64,000 nucleotides of DNA from Angustibacter sp. Root456 (GTDB lineage: Bacteria > Actinomycetota > Actinomycetes > Actinomycetales > Angustibacteraceae). Position 1 is the stretch's first letter. Every line of letters starts with the position of its first letter. Made by a program: the position numbers and the translations under genes. The DNA lies in the NCBI RefSeq assembly GCF_001426435.1, contig NZ_LMER01000014.1, forward strand, positions 14,785 through 78,784, given 5' to 3'. Shown here in pieces: positions 1-12,360 of this stretch. The notes under the pieces were generated by a model. It was given only the letters and a program-made list of their open reading frames with translations. It made no database searches and was not told where the DNA came from.

Positions 1-829
1 TGTGGTCGTCGACGGCCCGGACGGCCAGGGCCCGCACGAGGCCCACGAACAACCCGGCGTCGTCGACGGTCGCGGGGACGTCGGCCACGCGCACCTCCAC
101 GGTGGGGAAGCGCGTCGACAGGCGCACGTCCCAGTAGACGTAGCTGGCGTCGTCGACCACCTCGGTGGCTACCAGCCCGTCGACCGCCTCCTGCCAGCCG
201 CGGGGATCACGCGTGCGCGGGGGTGGGCCGACGACCGGCCAGCGCTGCCAGTGGATCTGCCGGTACGACGCGAACCCGGTGTCGGAGCCCAGCCAGAACG
301 GGGAGTTGGCGGTGACGGCCAGGAGGGCGGGCAGCCAGGGCCGCAGCCCGTCGACCGCAGCCACGCGGCTGGCGTCGTCGGTCTCCGGGCTGCCGGAATC
401 CACCCCGAGGTGCAGGTGCAGGCCGGCGATCAGCTGCTGCGTGATCAGCCCGGCGGCGCGGCTGCGCAGGCTGTCGTAGCGGTCTGCGTCGGCGACCTGC
501 TGCTCGCGGGCATCACCGAGCACCGGCGTGCCGCTCGCCAGCAGCACCAGGCCGTGCCGCTCCGCCGCCGCCGCGGCCCGCGAGCGCAGGGTGAGAGCGC
601 ACTGGAGCACGTCGCCCACGCCCGTTGCCACACCCGTGACCGTCTCGACCTGCGAGAGGGTGAGCTCGGAGACCAGCGTGCCCGCCGCTGCCAGATCGGC
701 GTCGGGATGCTCCAGCTCGGCCAGCACGGCAGGCGCCCGGCTCACCAGTCGGCCGCTGGCGGCGTCGGCGACGTGGAGCTCCTCCTCGACCCCGAGGGTT
801 CGCCCGACATCGCCCGCCGTGCGGCTCAC
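1..829 (-). CDS. YbdK-type carboxylate-amine ligase (GCS2 family), 3' end outside the window
   Basis: The protein belongs to the GCS2 glutamate-cysteine ligase superfamily, whose YbdK-like members join an amino acid to a gamma-carboxylate using ATP. About 276 residues are visible of an expected 360-380; the C-terminus runs off the left edge. The N-terminal hallmark GVEEELHV is present, followed later by HLHLGV and the ANSPFW motif, all typical of the fold. The GTG at 829 is chosen because it is in frame with GVEEEL and has an AAAGGG ribosome site a few bases upstream. The ATG at 833 is in another frame. It is transcribed divergently from the stress-protein gene. The true substrate is unknown; an EgtA-like role is possible but not shown. 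Confidence 0.85.
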   Translation of the reverse strand, partial: MSRTAGDVGRTLGVEEELHVADAASGRLVSRAPAVLAELEHPDADLAAAGTLVSELTLSQVETVTGVATGVGDVLQCALTLRSRAAAAAERHGLVLLASGTPVLGDAREQQVADADRYDSLRSRAAGLITQQLIAGLHLHLGVDSGSPETDDASRVAAVDGLRPWLPALLAVTANSPFWLGSDTGFASYRQIHWQRWPVVGPPPRTRDPRGWQEAVDGLVATEVVDDASYVYWDVRLSTRFPTVEVRVADVPATVDDAGLFVGLVRALAVRAVDDH

Positions 830-958
830 GCATCAGCCCTTTCACCCCCGACGGCCCACTGTGCGCCGGACGACACCAGCGTACGGACGGCGACGACGTC
901 CCGCGCGCCGTCGCCACCCCCGGGCTGCCGGCGACGACGCGCGCGGTCGAGCGTCCGG

Positions 959-964
959 TACGGT
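959..964 (+). promoter_or_regulatory. Putative -10 element of the universal stress gene
   Basis: TACGGT fits the actinobacterial TAnnnT -10 pattern and would start a transcript near 971, leaving a roughly 40-base leader with AGGAGGA before the ATG at 1011. No clear -35 was recognised. Confidence 0.4.
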
Positions 965-1010
965 GCAGGCGTCCCGGCGCGAGGGCGGGCCGGTAGAGCG
1001 AGGAGGATCG

Positions 1011-1412
1011 ATGGCGATCGTCGTGGGTTTCGTGCCGACGAACGAGGGGCGCGCGGCTCTGCGTCGTGCGGCCGAGGAGGCCAAGCTGCGCTCGACGCGG
1101 CTCGTGGTGATCAACTCCAACCGCGGAGGCAAGGACCTCGCGTCCGATGACGCCGCGCGGTACGAGGCGGAGCTGGCCACGGTGCAGCGCGAGCTGTCCG
1201 ACGCGGGAGTCGACCACGAGGTGCGCCAGCTGGTGCGCGGGCTGGAGCCGGCGGAGGATCTCATCGCCGTCGCCGAGGAGATCGGTGCCGACTTCATCGT
1301 CATCGGCCTGCGGCGGCGCACGCCGGTCGGCAAGCTGATCCTGGGGTCGAATGCGCAGCGGATCCTGCTCGACGCGCCGTGCCCCGTGCTCGCCGTCAAG
1401 GCCGACGCCTGA
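1011..1412 (+). CDS. Universal stress protein (UspA family)
   Basis: Single-domain Usp protein of 133 residues, the usual length. It begins MAIVVGFVPTNEG, the first beta strand of the fold, and ends with a P-loop-like GLRRRTPVGKLILGSN segment. In the ATP-binding consensus G-x2-G-x9-G-S the second glycine is replaced by arginine here, a pattern I associate with actinobacterial members. It ends CPVLAVKA, the normal last strand. The ATG follows AGGAGGA at 1001-1007. It probably binds nucleotide and acts as a stress-responsive cytosolic protein; the specific role is unknown. It lies 205 bases before the sigma factor gene, as a separate unit. Confidence 0.88.
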   Translation: MAIVVGFVPTNEGRAALRRAAEEAKLRSTRLVVINSNRGGKDLASDDAARYEAELATVQRELSDAGVDHEVRQLVRGLEPAEDLIAVAEEIGADFIVIGLRRRTPVGKLILGSNAQRILLDAPCPVLAVKADA

Positions 1413-1475
1413 CGCCCGAGGCGGCAACACGCGCGACCACCGCAGTGGCGGTACGCCACCTTCGCGTGGCGTCAG

Positions 1476-1481
1476 TACAAT
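1476..1481 (+). promoter_or_regulatory. Putative -10 element of the principal sigma factor gene
   Basis: TACAAT lies in the 205-base gap before the sigma gene and would give a leader of about 130 bases. No matching -35 hexamer was recognised, so this is tentative. Confidence 0.35.
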
Positions 1482-1617
1482 GGTGTGTCCGGCCGAGTGA
1501 GACCACGCGGATCGGGCATGGACAGGCCGGCTCAGACGTTGCACCTGCTGCCGAGCCTGGCCTGCCTCGTCTCGCCGTCCGCTCGCCCGCCTGACCATCC
1601 GCGACGAAAGGTTGTCC

Positions 1618-3141
<1,524 letters not shown>

Positions 3142-3172
3142 GCTCGGACGTGGGGCCCGCCTCCACGCCCCG

Positions 3173-3203
3173 AAAGGCCCGACGTCCCGACGTCGGGCCT
3201 TTT
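3173..3203 (+). terminator. Rho-independent terminator after the sigma factor gene
   Basis: Inverted repeat AAAGGCCCGACGTC / GACGTCGGGCCTTT, followed by one further T. It sits 31 bases after the stop codon and has A/T at the stem base, a good intrinsic terminator shape. Confidence 0.85.
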
Positions 3204-3210
3204 GCGTCCC

Positions 3211-3216
3211 TAGGGT
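3211..3216 (+). promoter_or_regulatory. -10 element for a leaderless transcript
   Basis: TAGGGT ends 7 bases before the GTG at 3224, so transcription would start at or next to the start codon. This supports a leaderless mRNA for the small membrane protein. Confidence 0.5.
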
Positions 3217-3223
3217 GTGCACC

Positions 3224-3520
3224 GTGATCAGTGACAGCGAGTCCCAGGAGCTGACCCGGCAGAGCAGCAGCTCGTTGCTCGGTGGCGGCCTCGTCGTGCA
3301 GGCCCTCGGCGTGGCGCTGGTGCTGCTGTGGGCCCTGACGGCCGGTGGCTCCCCACTCGCGCTCGTGCTCGGGCTCATCGCCGGCGTGGGCGGCGCCGTC
3401 ATGGTGGCCGCGGCCCTCGTGCGGCTGGCTGAGAAGTTCGAGGACGTCCACCGGATGACGGTCGCCGCCCACCAGTCGCGCGTGCGCGGCGAGATCCGCG
3501 AACTGCGCGAACGGTCCTAG
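3224..3520 (+). CDS. Small membrane protein of unknown function
   Basis: About 98 residues. A polar N-terminus (SDSESQELTRQSSSS) is followed by two hydrophobic segments, GLVVQALGVALVLLWAL and ALVLGLIAGVGGAVMVAAAL, forming a likely hairpin in the membrane. A basic and acidic amphipathic tail (VRGEIRELRER) follows. GTG 3224 is chosen because the TAGGGT element lies 7 bases upstream; an in-frame GTG at 3215 would place the start inside that element. I do not recognise the family. It is flanked by the sigma factor terminator and the deacetylase gene. Confidence 0.65.
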   Translation: MISDSESQELTRQSSSSLLGGGLVVQALGVALVLLWALTAGGSPLALVLGLIAGVGGAVMVAAALVRLAEKFEDVHRMTVAAHQSRVRGEIRELRERS

Positions 3521-3594
3521 CCGCCTGCGCAGGACCTTCGCCTCTCGCGGGGCTGCCGCTGGCCTTCGACCGTGGAGGTTGCGGGAGGTGCGAC

Positions 3595-4491
3595 ATGGGC
3601 ACGTCGCGGTCGGTGGGGCGGTCGGTGGGCGTGGCGATCACGCTGGCTCTGAGCGCGTGCGGCGGGGGATCGCCGGGCAGCTCGGCCTCGACCGCCACGA
3701 CGTCGTCGCCCACCCCCACCTCAGCGACCAGCACGTCGCGGACCTCGAGCACGACGAGCACAACCAGCCCGACGAGCACAACCAGCACGACGAGCACGTC
3801 CAGCACGACGAGCAGCACCTCGCCCACGCCCAGCACGACCACCACGGCCGCCCTCCCGGCGCGCCTGCGCGGCCGGGTGATCACCCGGATCCCGACGACG
3901 CGCAAGGTGGTGGCCCTCACCTTCGACGCCGGAGCCAGCGCTGACGGCGTCGCGCCGATCCTGCGCACGCTGAAGCAGCTGGACGTGCCGGCGAGCTTCT
4001 TCCTCACCGGTGACTTCGCCCAGGAGCACCCGGACGGCGCGAGCCACCTCGCCGCCTACGGTCGCGTCGGCAACCACACGAGCGACCACCCGCACCTCAC
4101 CACCCTGACGACGGCTCAGGTGCGCGGTCAGGTCACGAGGGCGCGCACGACCATCCGGGGCGCGACGGGCGAGGACCCGAAGCCGTTCTTCCGGTTCCCG
4201 TTCGGCGAGCACGACGCGCGCACGCTGGGCGTCGTGAACGACCTCGGCTACGCGGCGATCGGCTGGACCGTCGACTCGCTGGGCTGGAAGGGCACGTCAG
4301 GGGGTCAAAGCGCCGACTCCGTGGTCGCGCGGGTCCTGCGCGCCGCCGTCCCCGGCGAGATCGTGCTGATGCACGTCGGGGCGAATCCCGACGACGGGAC
4401 GACGCTCGACGCGGACGCGCTCCCTGACGTCATCGCGGGGCTGCGGGGTCAGGGCTACGGCTTCGTGACCCTCGACGCCCTGCTCGGGTGA
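3595..4491 (+). CDS. Secreted polysaccharide deacetylase lipoprotein (CE4 / NodB fold)
   Basis: Predicted to remove acetyl groups from a cell-wall or extracellular polysaccharide outside the membrane. Residues 1-21 form a lipoprotein signal with the lipobox LSAC. A Ser/Thr/Pro-rich linker (about residues 25-86) comes next, probably glycosylated or wall-spanning. The NodB domain carries TFDAGA (motif 1), HTSDH (metal histidines), RFPFGEHD (motif 3), DSLGWKG and LMHVG (motif 5). The second aspartate of motif 1 is alanine; as far as I know this TFDAGA form is common in actinobacterial members. A GGGAGGTG site precedes ATG 3595. The gene stands alone and converges with the DUF456 gene. Confidence 0.88.
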   Translation: MGTSRSVGRSVGVAITLALSACGGGSPGSSASTATTSSPTPTSATSTSRTSSTTSTTSPTSTTSTTSTSSTTSSTSPTPSTTTTAALPARLRGRVITRIPTTRKVVALTFDAGASADGVAPILRTLKQLDVPASFFLTGDFAQEHPDGASHLAAYGRVGNHTSDHPHLTTLTTAQVRGQVTRARTTIRGATGEDPKPFFRFPFGEHDARTLGVVNDLGYAAIGWTVDSLGWKGTSGGQSADSVVARVLRAAVPGEIVLMHVGANPDDGTTLDADALPDVIAGLRGQGYGFVTLDALLG

Positions 4492-4502
4492 GCGGTGAGC
4501 AC

Positions 4503-4982
4503 CTAGCCGACCACAACGCCCACAGCCCACGTGCCGGCCATGATCAGACCTGAGGCGAGCTCGATGAGGATGCTCCATCCGGCGGCTCGCAGCGCGTGCA
4601 GCGTGGACGGCCAGGCCGCTGCGTGGGTTCGCAGCCGCGCGCGCTCGGCCAGGTAGATGCCCAGCACGAACCCGACAGGCAGGCCGACGACGGGGATGAC
4701 GAAGAAGCCCACGACGCCGAGCGCGACGCCGGCCCAGGTCGCGCGAGCCGGCACGCCCGCCAGCTTCAGCCGGCGACCTGGCAGCAGGTACTTGGCGACC
4801 TGGCCCACCGCGAACACCACGACGGCGACAGCCAGGACGGCCCAGCCGACGCCGTCCTGCCGCTCGAGCACCCACGCGACGATCGCGCCGAGGACGAGCA
4901 GCACGCCGGGCAAGACCGGGACGACGACCCCGACCAGCCCGACCAGGATCACCAGGCCGACGACGACATCGGTCGGTGTCAT
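4503..4982 (-). CDS. DUF456 membrane protein
   Basis: 159 residues, mostly hydrophobic, with four or five membrane segments. The Gly-rich motifs typical of DUF456 are visible: VVVPVLPGVLLVLGA near the N-terminus and VGLPVGFVLGIYLAE in the second half. The sequence LGVVGFFVIPVVGLPVG is the second half of the internal repeat of this family. The function is not established. The ATG at 4982 starts the conserved first helix. The gene is downstream of the DUF7455 gene but separated from it by a very strong hairpin, so it is probably transcribed alone. It converges with the deacetylase gene, 11 bases away. Confidence 0.85.
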   Translation of the reverse strand: MTPTDVVVGLVILVGLVGVVVPVLPGVLLVLGAIVAWVLERQDGVGWAVLAVAVVVFAVGQVAKYLLPGRRLKLAGVPARATWAGVALGVVGFFVIPVVGLPVGFVLGIYLAERARLRTHAAAWPSTLHALRAAGWSILIELASGLIMAGTWAVGVVVG

Positions 4983-5007
4983 GACGGATCCGTGCGGTCA
5001 CTGAATG

Positions 5008-5059
5008 GGTGCAGACGGCCACGGCCCCGGCAAGCGCCGGGGCCGTGGCCGTCTGCACC
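5008..5059 (-). terminator. Perfect 23-bp hairpin terminator
   Basis: Arms 5008-5030 and 5037-5059 are perfectly complementary over 23 bases around a six-base CAAGCG loop. It begins 12 bases after the DUF7455 stop codon on the minus strand. There is no strong T tract, as is often the case in actinobacteria. Confidence 0.8.
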
Positions 5060-5070
5060 AGGTCTGGTGG

Positions 5071-5301
5071 TCAGCGTTCCTCGTGAGGAGCCGTGGTGGG
5101 GGTCGTCGAGACGAGGCGGTCGGTCTCGTCCTGGATGGACGCGGCTGCGGCCGTCAGGGCGTCAGCGTGCTCTCGGCCGTGGTGAGCGCAGAAGAGCAGC
5201 TCACCTCCGCTGGTGAGCACGACCCGGACATAGGCCTGAGCACCGCACCGGTCGCAGCGGTCTGCTGCTGACAGGTGGGTGGCGGCGAGGGTTGCGGTCA
5301 C
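5071..5301 (-). CDS. DUF7455 family protein
   Basis: Small cytosolic protein of 76 residues matching a conserved actinobacterial family found near the principal sigma factor and topoisomerase genes. The hallmark is CDRCGAQAYVRVVL, then GGELLFCAHHGREH; the CxxC plus CxHH arrangement suggests one bound metal ion. The GTG at 5301 is preferred because family members begin with TATLAATHLTAADRC-like sequence and AGGAAGG precedes it. A longer reading to 5376 adds unconserved residues. Function unknown. Confidence 0.88.
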   Translation of the reverse strand: MTATLAATHLSAADRCDRCGAQAYVRVVLTSGGELLFCAHHGREHADALTAAAASIQDETDRLVSTTPTTAPHEER

Positions 5302-5528
5302 GTCACCTTCCTTCTCCTCGTCGGTGGCACCGAAAACGCCGGGGGACCCGGCGCCTTCACCGTGCACAACAGTCAAGCACCCCCGAACGTTCCCGCTCGC
5401 CAGCGGCGCGCTAATTCGCTGACCGCTGAACCTGTGGACGCCTCACGGCCCGGCCTGCACGGACCTGTCGGCGTCGCTCGGTAGCCTGCTGGAGAGCCCG
5501 TCGTCCGCCCCTCAGGAGCACACCACCC

Positions 5529-7664
<2,136 letters not shown>

Positions 7665-7705
7665 GCGCGGCCCGTTCGCGTTCTGGTCCGGGCCGGGTCG
7701 GTGGC

Positions 7706-8665
7706 TCAGCGCAGCCGCACGGTCCAGCCGACCTGCGGCACCGCGGGCTTCACGCAGGACTCCGGGCGGTCCGGGCCGAGCACCGTGCGGGCCGCCTCCA
7801 CCTCCCACGTCCGGCCGTCGGCGTGCAGCACGCTCACCAGCCACGCCTCGTCGCCCTTTTGCTCCGCGGTGCCAGTGAGCGCCGCCAGGGCCGGCTCGCC
7901 GACAGCAGCACGGACGGCGCTGACGGCGGCCCGTACCGGCGCGTCCAAGGCGGACAGGCCACGGTCGTGGTCGGGTCCGTGCAGCTGAGCGGCCAGCTCG
8001 CCGCTGTGGGCCGCGTCCAGGGCGCTGACGGCCAGGGCGGTGTCGAACCGGCCGAGGGTCTGGCCAGTCGGTAGCAGGACGCCGGTAGGGGAGTAGCGGT
8101 GACCGCCGGTGTGCGTGGTCTCCCAGACTGCTCCCGGACGTCGGGCGGCGGCCTCGATCGCTACGGGTCGTCCCCGCACGGCGCAGCACAGGTCGCGGCG
8201 GCCGTTGGTGCACACCAGCAGGGCGGGGTCGTCGTCGACCTCGAGCGCGACGTCGGGCAGCGACGCCCGCACCGCCGCCTGGTCACCGCGGACGAGTGCC
8301 GCGACGTCCAGCGACGCGAGCTGCTGCGGCTGTGACAGCTCACCGCGCAGCAGCCACGGGTGGGCGACGTCCGAGCAGGCGAGGAGCACCGTGTGGCGCT
8401 CGTGCCGGCCGTCGTGGTCGTCGGCGTGCCGGCCGGGCGTGCGCACGAGGACGAACCGCGCCCCCACAGCGCTCGCCGCGGCATCGAGCTGCCGGCCGAG
8501 CTCGGTGTCGAGGTGGCTCTCCACCGCAGCCACGCGTCCCCACGGCCCGCTCTGCTCGAGGCACACCCAGGCCGCTGCCGTGGCCGCCGAGCCGAAAGCG
8601 CTCTCGCGCAACGACTCCGACGTCGCCGAGCACAGCGGCCGACGCGGGGCGGTCCCCGCGGTCAC
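7706..8665 (-). CDS. Sucrase/ferredoxin-like (thioredoxin-fold Fe-S) protein
   Basis: 319-residue member of the sucrase/ferredoxin-like family, whose C-terminal part has a thioredoxin-like 2Fe-2S ferredoxin fold. Visible signatures are [12 protein letters not shown], with adjacent cysteines, and [17 protein letters not shown]. The N-terminus [12 protein letters not shown] is typical. The substrate is unknown; the historical name sucrase is not supported by a glycosidase fold. The GTG at 8665 shares GTGA with the parC stop codon, so it is translationally coupled to parC and is the last gene of the nitroreductase-parC operon. Its 3' end converges with parE. Confidence 0.82.
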   Translation of the reverse strand: MTAGTAPRRPLCSATSESLRESAFGSAATAAAWVCLEQSGPWGRVAAVESHLDTELGRQLDAAASAVGARFVLVRTPGRHADDHDGRHERHTVLLACSDVAHPWLLRGELSQPQQLASLDVAALVRGDQAAVRASLPDVALEVDDDPALLVCTNGRRDLCCAVRGRPVAIEAAARRPGAVWETTHTGGHRYSPTGVLLPTGQTLGRFDTALAVSALDAAHSGELAAQLHGPDHDRGLSALDAPVRAAVSAVRAAVGEPALAALTGTAEQKGDEAWLVSVLHADGRTWEVEAARTVLGPDRPESCVKPAVPQVGWTVRLR

Positions 8666-11127
8666 GCGGTGACCGCGGTGGTGCCTGCCGGAGCCGCGAC
8701 CGCAGCGATCGGTGCGGCAGCGGGCGTGCCCGAGCCGTCCCTCTTGCCGGTGGCCTCCGGCAGGTCGAGCGCGCTGCCGTTGGCGGCACTCGCCCGAGCC
8801 GGGGAGGCGCCGGCCCACCCGAGGATGAGCGTGTCCTCCCCGCGCAGGAAGCGGTGGCAGCGCACGCCCCCGGTGCCTCGACCCTTGCCGGGGTACTCCG
8901 ACCACGGCGTGACCTTCACCGAACCGGGCTCGGTGCCGGGAAGGGCACCAGTAGAGCCGGAAACGGTGACGACCACCGCCTCGCGGGCCGGGTCGACCGC
9001 TCCGAACCACACGACGGCCGCCTTGGCCGCGAGCTTGATACCCGCCATGCCACCCGCCGGCCGGCCCTGTGGGCGCACCACCGACGCCGGGAAGTGCAGC
9101 AGCTGGGCATCGGAGGTGATGAAGCACAGCTCCTCGTCGCCCGTGCGCAGCTCGGTGGCGCCCACCACCTCGTCGCCGTCCTTGAGCCCGATGACCTCCC
9201 AGTCCGCGCGCCCTCCGGGGTGGTCGGGCACCACGCGCTTGACGACGCCCTGCGCCGTCCCGAGCGCCAGACCCTTCGACGCGGGGTCGAGGGAGGTGAT
9301 GGTGAGCACCCGCTCGGCAGCCGGCAGGTCGACGAAGGCGCCGAGCGGGGCGCCGCCCGCGAGGCTGGGTGCACCGTTGGTCGGCGGCAGGGCCGGCAGC
9401 TCGAGCACGGGCAGCCGGAGGGCTCGCCCGCGCGAGGTCACCAGCGCCACCTCGCCGCGGGCCGTCGTCCGGACGGCAGCGACGACCGCGTCGTGCGCGT
9501 GCCGGTCGGGCGAGCCCGACAGCGGCTCGGCGTCCGCCGTGCGTGCCAGCAGACCGGTGGACGACAGCAGCACCCAGCAGGGGTCGTCGGCGACCTCGAG
9601 TGGCGTGGTCGTCGCCGCCGGGGCGCCGGCCGAGGCCAGCAGCACGGTCCGGCGGGGGGTCCCGTGCTGCTTGGCCACCTCGGCCAGCTCGTCGCTGACC
9701 ACGCGGCGCAGCAGTGCCTCGTCGCCCAGGATCGCGCGCAGGTCCTCGATCTGACGGCGCAGGTCCTCGGCCTCCTGCTCGAGCTCGATCCGGCTGAACT
9801 TGGTGAGGCGGCGCAGGCGCAGCTCGAGGATGTACTCGGCCTGCGGCTGCGACAGGTCGAAGACCTGGGTCAGGCGCGTGCGAGCGATCTCGGCGTCGTC
9901 GCTGGAGCGGATGATCGCGATGACCTCGTCGATGTCGAGGATCGCGACGAGCAGACCCTCGACGAGGTGCAAGCGCTCCTCGCGTCGGCCGAGCCGGTAC
10001 TCGCTGCGCCGCCGGACCACGTCGAGCCGGAAGTCGACGTAGACCCTCAGCAGCTCGCGCAGCCCCAGCGTGCGGGGCTGGCCGTCGACGAGTGCGACGT
10101 TGTTGATGCCGAAGGAGTCCTCCATCGGCGTCAGCTTGTAGAGCTGCTCGAGCACCGCGTCGGGGTTGAAGCCGTTCTTGATCTCGATCACCAGACGCAG
10201 CCCGTGCGAGCGGTCGGTGAGGTCGACGACGTCGGAGATGCCCTGGATCTTCTTGGCCCGGGCGAGCTCGACGATCTTCTCGCGCACCTTCTCCGGCCCC
10301 ACCGTGTAGGGGAGCTCGGTGACGACGATGCCCTTGCGGCGCGGCGTGATCGACTCGATCCGTGCGGTGGCGCGGGTGCGGAAGCTGCCGCGGCCGGTCT
10401 CGTAGGCCTCGCGGATGCCGTCGAGCCCGATGATCCGGCCGCCGGTGGGCAGGTCGGGGCCAGGCACGAACCGCATGAGGTCGTCGAGCGAGGCGTCGGG
10501 GTGCTTGATGAGGTGGCGAGCCGCGCTGATCACCTCGACCAGGTTGTGCGGCGCCATGTTGGTGGCCATGCCGACGGCGATCCCGCTCGCGCCGTTGACC
10601 AGCAGGTTGGGGTACGCCGCGGGCAGCACGTCGGGTTGCTGCAGCTGGTCGTCGTAGTTGGGGACGAAGTCGACCGTCGCCTCGTCGAGCGAGGTGGTCA
10701 TGAGCAGCGCGGCCGGCGCCAGGCGCGCCTCGGTGTACCGCATGGCGGCTGGGCCGTCGTCCGGCGAGCCGAAGTTGCCGTGTCCGTCGACGAGCGGCAG
10801 GCGCATCGAGAACGGCTGGGCCATGCGCACCAGCGCGTCGTAGATCGCCGCGTCACCGTGCGGGTGGTACTTACCCATCACCTCGCCGACGACGCGCGAG
10901 CTCTTCACGTGGCCCCGCTCGGGCCGAAGGCCCATCTCGGCCATCGAGAACAGGATCCGCCGTTGCACCGGCTTCAGGCCGTCGCGGGCGTCGGGCAGGG
11001 CGCGCGAGTAGATGACCGAGTAGGCGTACTCCAGGAACGAGCCCTGCATCTCCGACTGCACGTCGATGTCGACGATCCGCTCGGTGTACTCCTCGGGCGG
11101 CGGGGTGGACGACGAGCGGCGGGCCAT
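8662..11127 (-). CDS. parC: DNA topoisomerase IV subunit A (ParC / GyrA family)
   Basis: DNA-cleaving subunit that works with ParE. The 821 residues comprise the winged-helix and tower domains with [20 protein letters not shown] (the quinolone-determining segment) and the catalytic tyrosine Y131 in [11 protein letters not shown] coiled coil ([17 protein letters not shown]) and a C-terminal beta-pinwheel follow. The GyrA-box sequence QRRGGKG is not seen in the pinwheel, which fits ParC rather than gyrase. AGGAG lies about 9 bases before ATG 11127. It follows the nitroreductase gene by 15 bases and overlaps the next gene by 4. Its pairing with parE across a convergent gene is unusual only in strand: the two subunits face each other. 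Confidence 0.92.
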   Translation of the reverse strand: MARRSSSTPPPEEYTERIVDIDVQSEMQGSFLEYAYSVIYSRALPDARDGLKPVQRRILFSMAEMGLRPERGHVKSSRVVGEVMGKYHPHGDAAIYDALVRMAQPFSMRLPLVDGHGNFGSPDDGPAAMRYTEARLAPAALLMTTSLDEATVDFVPNYDDQLQQPDVLPAAYPNLLVNGASGIAVGMATNMAPHNLVEVISAARHLIKHPDASLDDLMRFVPGPDLPTGGRIIGLDGIREAYETGRGSFRTRATARIESITPRRKGIVVTELPYTVGPEKVREKIVELARAKKIQGISDVVDLTDRSHGLRLVIEIKNGFNPDAVLEQLYKLTPMEDSFGINNVALVDGQPRTLGLRELLRVYVDFRLDVVRRRSEYRLGRREERLHLVEGLLVAILDIDEVIAIIRSSDDAEIARTRLTQVFDLSQPQAEYILELRLRRLTKFSRIELEQEAEDLRRQIEDLRAILGDEALLRRVVSDELAEVAKQHGTPRRTVLLASAGAPAATTTPLEVADDPCWVLLSSTGLLARTADAEPLSGSPDRHAHDAVVAAVRTTARGEVALVTSRGRALRLPVLELPALPPTNGAPSLAGGAPLGAFVDLPAAERVLTITSLDPASKGLALGTAQGVVKRVVPDHPGGRADWEVIGLKDGDEVVGATELRTGDEELCFITSDAQLLHFPASVVRPQGRPAGGMAGIKLAAKAAVVWFGAVDPAREAVVVTVSGSTGALPGTEPGSVKVTPWSEYPGKGRGTGGVRCHRFLRGEDTLILGWAGASPARASAANGSALDLPEATGKRDGSGTPAAAPIAAVAAPAGTTAVTA

Positions 11128-11142
11128 GCGCGGACGAGCTCC

Positions 11143-11805
11143 TCAGCGTGGGGGTGGGGGTGCGCCGCCATCATCTCCCACGGCGTCGGCGCGGCTGCGG
11201 TACGGCTCGCCGAAGCGTCCCTCGTGAGCCACCTCGCGCACCGGCCGGCGTCCGCGGCGCAGGCTGGGGGAGCGCAGGTCGGACGCCGGGTAACCCACGC
11301 TGACCACCCCCACGATCCGCCGGTCGGCCGGCACCTCGAAGGCCTGCTTCACGGCGGCGTGGCGCTCGGCCGGGACGCCGAAGAAGCACGCCCCCAGCCC
11401 GTCGTCCACGGCGGTCAGCAGCATCAGCAGCGCGGCCATGCCGGTGTCGACGTCCCAGTAGGGCACCGGCCAGCGGGCGGCGTCGCGGTCGGTCCAGCCC
11501 TTGTCGGGCTCGGCGTAGCGGTCGAGGTAGGCGCTCTGGTGGCTCAGGCACAGCACGAGCAGGGGAGCGGCGCGCATCCGGCTGAGCCACGCGTCCGGTG
11601 CACCACCGTCGGTGGTGGCGTCCCAGAAGCGGTCGCGGTCGGCGCGCTGGCGCAGCACGACGAAGTCCCAGCCCTGGCTGAACCCGGCGCTGGGGGCGCG
11701 GACCGCGTGGTCGAGCAGCCGGTCGACCACGGCGGGCGGCACCGCGCGGTCGGGGTCGTAGGACCGCACCATGCGACGACGGCGGATCGCCTCGGAGAGC
11801 TCCAT
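11143..11805 (-). CDS. Nitroreductase family oxidoreductase
   Basis: 220-residue flavin-dependent oxidoreductase of the nitroreductase fold. The N-terminus RRRMVRSYDPDRAVP contains the phosphate-binding arginines, and HAVRAPSAGFSQGWDFVVL is the second conserved block. GLGACFFGVPAERHAAV and VVSVGYP near the end are typical. The substrate is not predictable. The ATG at 11805 has only a weak AGGAT site upstream. It heads the minus-strand operon with parC and faces the PPOX-fold gene across 46 bases that must hold both promoters. Confidence 0.85.
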   Translation of the reverse strand: MELSEAIRRRRMVRSYDPDRAVPPAVVDRLLDHAVRAPSAGFSQGWDFVVLRQRADRDRFWDATTDGGAPDAWLSRMRAAPLLVLCLSHQSAYLDRYAEPDKGWTDRDAARWPVPYWDVDTGMAALLMLLTAVDDGLGACFFGVPAERHAAVKQAFEVPADRRIVGVVSVGYPASDLRSPSLRRGRRPVREVAHEGRFGEPYRSRADAVGDDGGAPPPPR

Positions 11806-11851
11806 GTGAGGATCCTGGCAGTCGAAGCGTTCACCTACTCGAGGAGCGTCG

Positions 11852-12265
11852 ATGCCCAAGCCGCCCATGCCACCCGCCACCGACGAGCTGTTCCGCCGCC
11901 CCAACCCGGCGGTCATCGCGGTGCTGATGCCCGATGGCCAGCCCATGTCAGTGGCCACCTGGTACCTCGTCGAGGACGACGGCCGCGTGCTGGTCAACAT
12001 GGACGCCGAGCGGGCCCGCGTGGCCTGGATGCGCCAGGACCCACGTGTCGCCCTCACCGCGGTCAAGGACGGCGAGTGGTACACCCACGTCAGCGTGCGC
12101 GGGCGCATCACGCAGTGGGCGGACGACCCGGACCTCGCCGACATCGACCGGCTCTCGACGCACTACACCGGCAAGCCGTACGCCAACCGCGAGCGCGCTC
12201 GGGTGAGCGCGTGGTTCGAGATCGAGCACTGGCACGGCTGGGGCGCTGCCAAGTCCGCCGACTAA
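11852..12265 (+). CDS. PPOX-fold, probably F420-dependent, pyridoxamine 5'-phosphate oxidase-like protein
   Basis: 137-residue split beta-barrel protein of the flavin/F420-binding PNPOx-like superfamily. Supporting segments are NPAVIAVLMPDGQP, ATWYLVEDDGRVLVN and HVSVRGRITQW. The tryptophan-rich end (FEIEHWHGWG) is usual in the TIGR03618-like group. It probably uses deazaflavin F420 or FMN to reduce a small molecule. GAGGAG lies before ATG 11852. The stop region shows a duplicated CCGCCGACTAACC, so a second in-line stop follows shortly. It is divergent from the nitroreductase gene, which suggests related redox functions. Confidence 0.8.
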   Translation: MPKPPMPPATDELFRRPNPAVIAVLMPDGQPMSVATWYLVEDDGRVLVNMDAERARVAWMRQDPRVALTAVKDGEWYTHVSVRGRITQWADDPDLADIDRLSTHYTGKPYANRERARVSAWFEIEHWHGWGAAKSAD

Positions 12266-12296
12266 CCCGCCGACTAACCCCGCCGACGACCCCATC

Positions 12297-12360
12297 CGGG
12301 GTGAGTGCGCTGGCGTGCATGATCACGGCGGGGTGGGTGCGCTGGCGTGCATGATCACGG
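12297..12360. repeat. 32-bp tandem duplication at the 3' end of a membrane-protein gene
   Basis: Units 12297-12328 and 12329-12360 are identical except for one A/G difference. The second unit covers the stop codon of the minus-strand gene ending at 12355. Each unit contains GCGTGCATGATCACGG. Confidence 0.9.

Noticed and set aside
3720-3850. CRISPR-like regularity of Thr/Ser codon repeats
   Set aside because: It is a coding low-complexity linker of the deacetylase with no spacers of even length.
8296-12354. 1352-codon open frame on the plus strand
   Set aside because: It lies opposite the nitroreductase, parC and sucrase/ferredoxin-like genes, which have clear family motifs. Long antisense frames are expected at this GC content.
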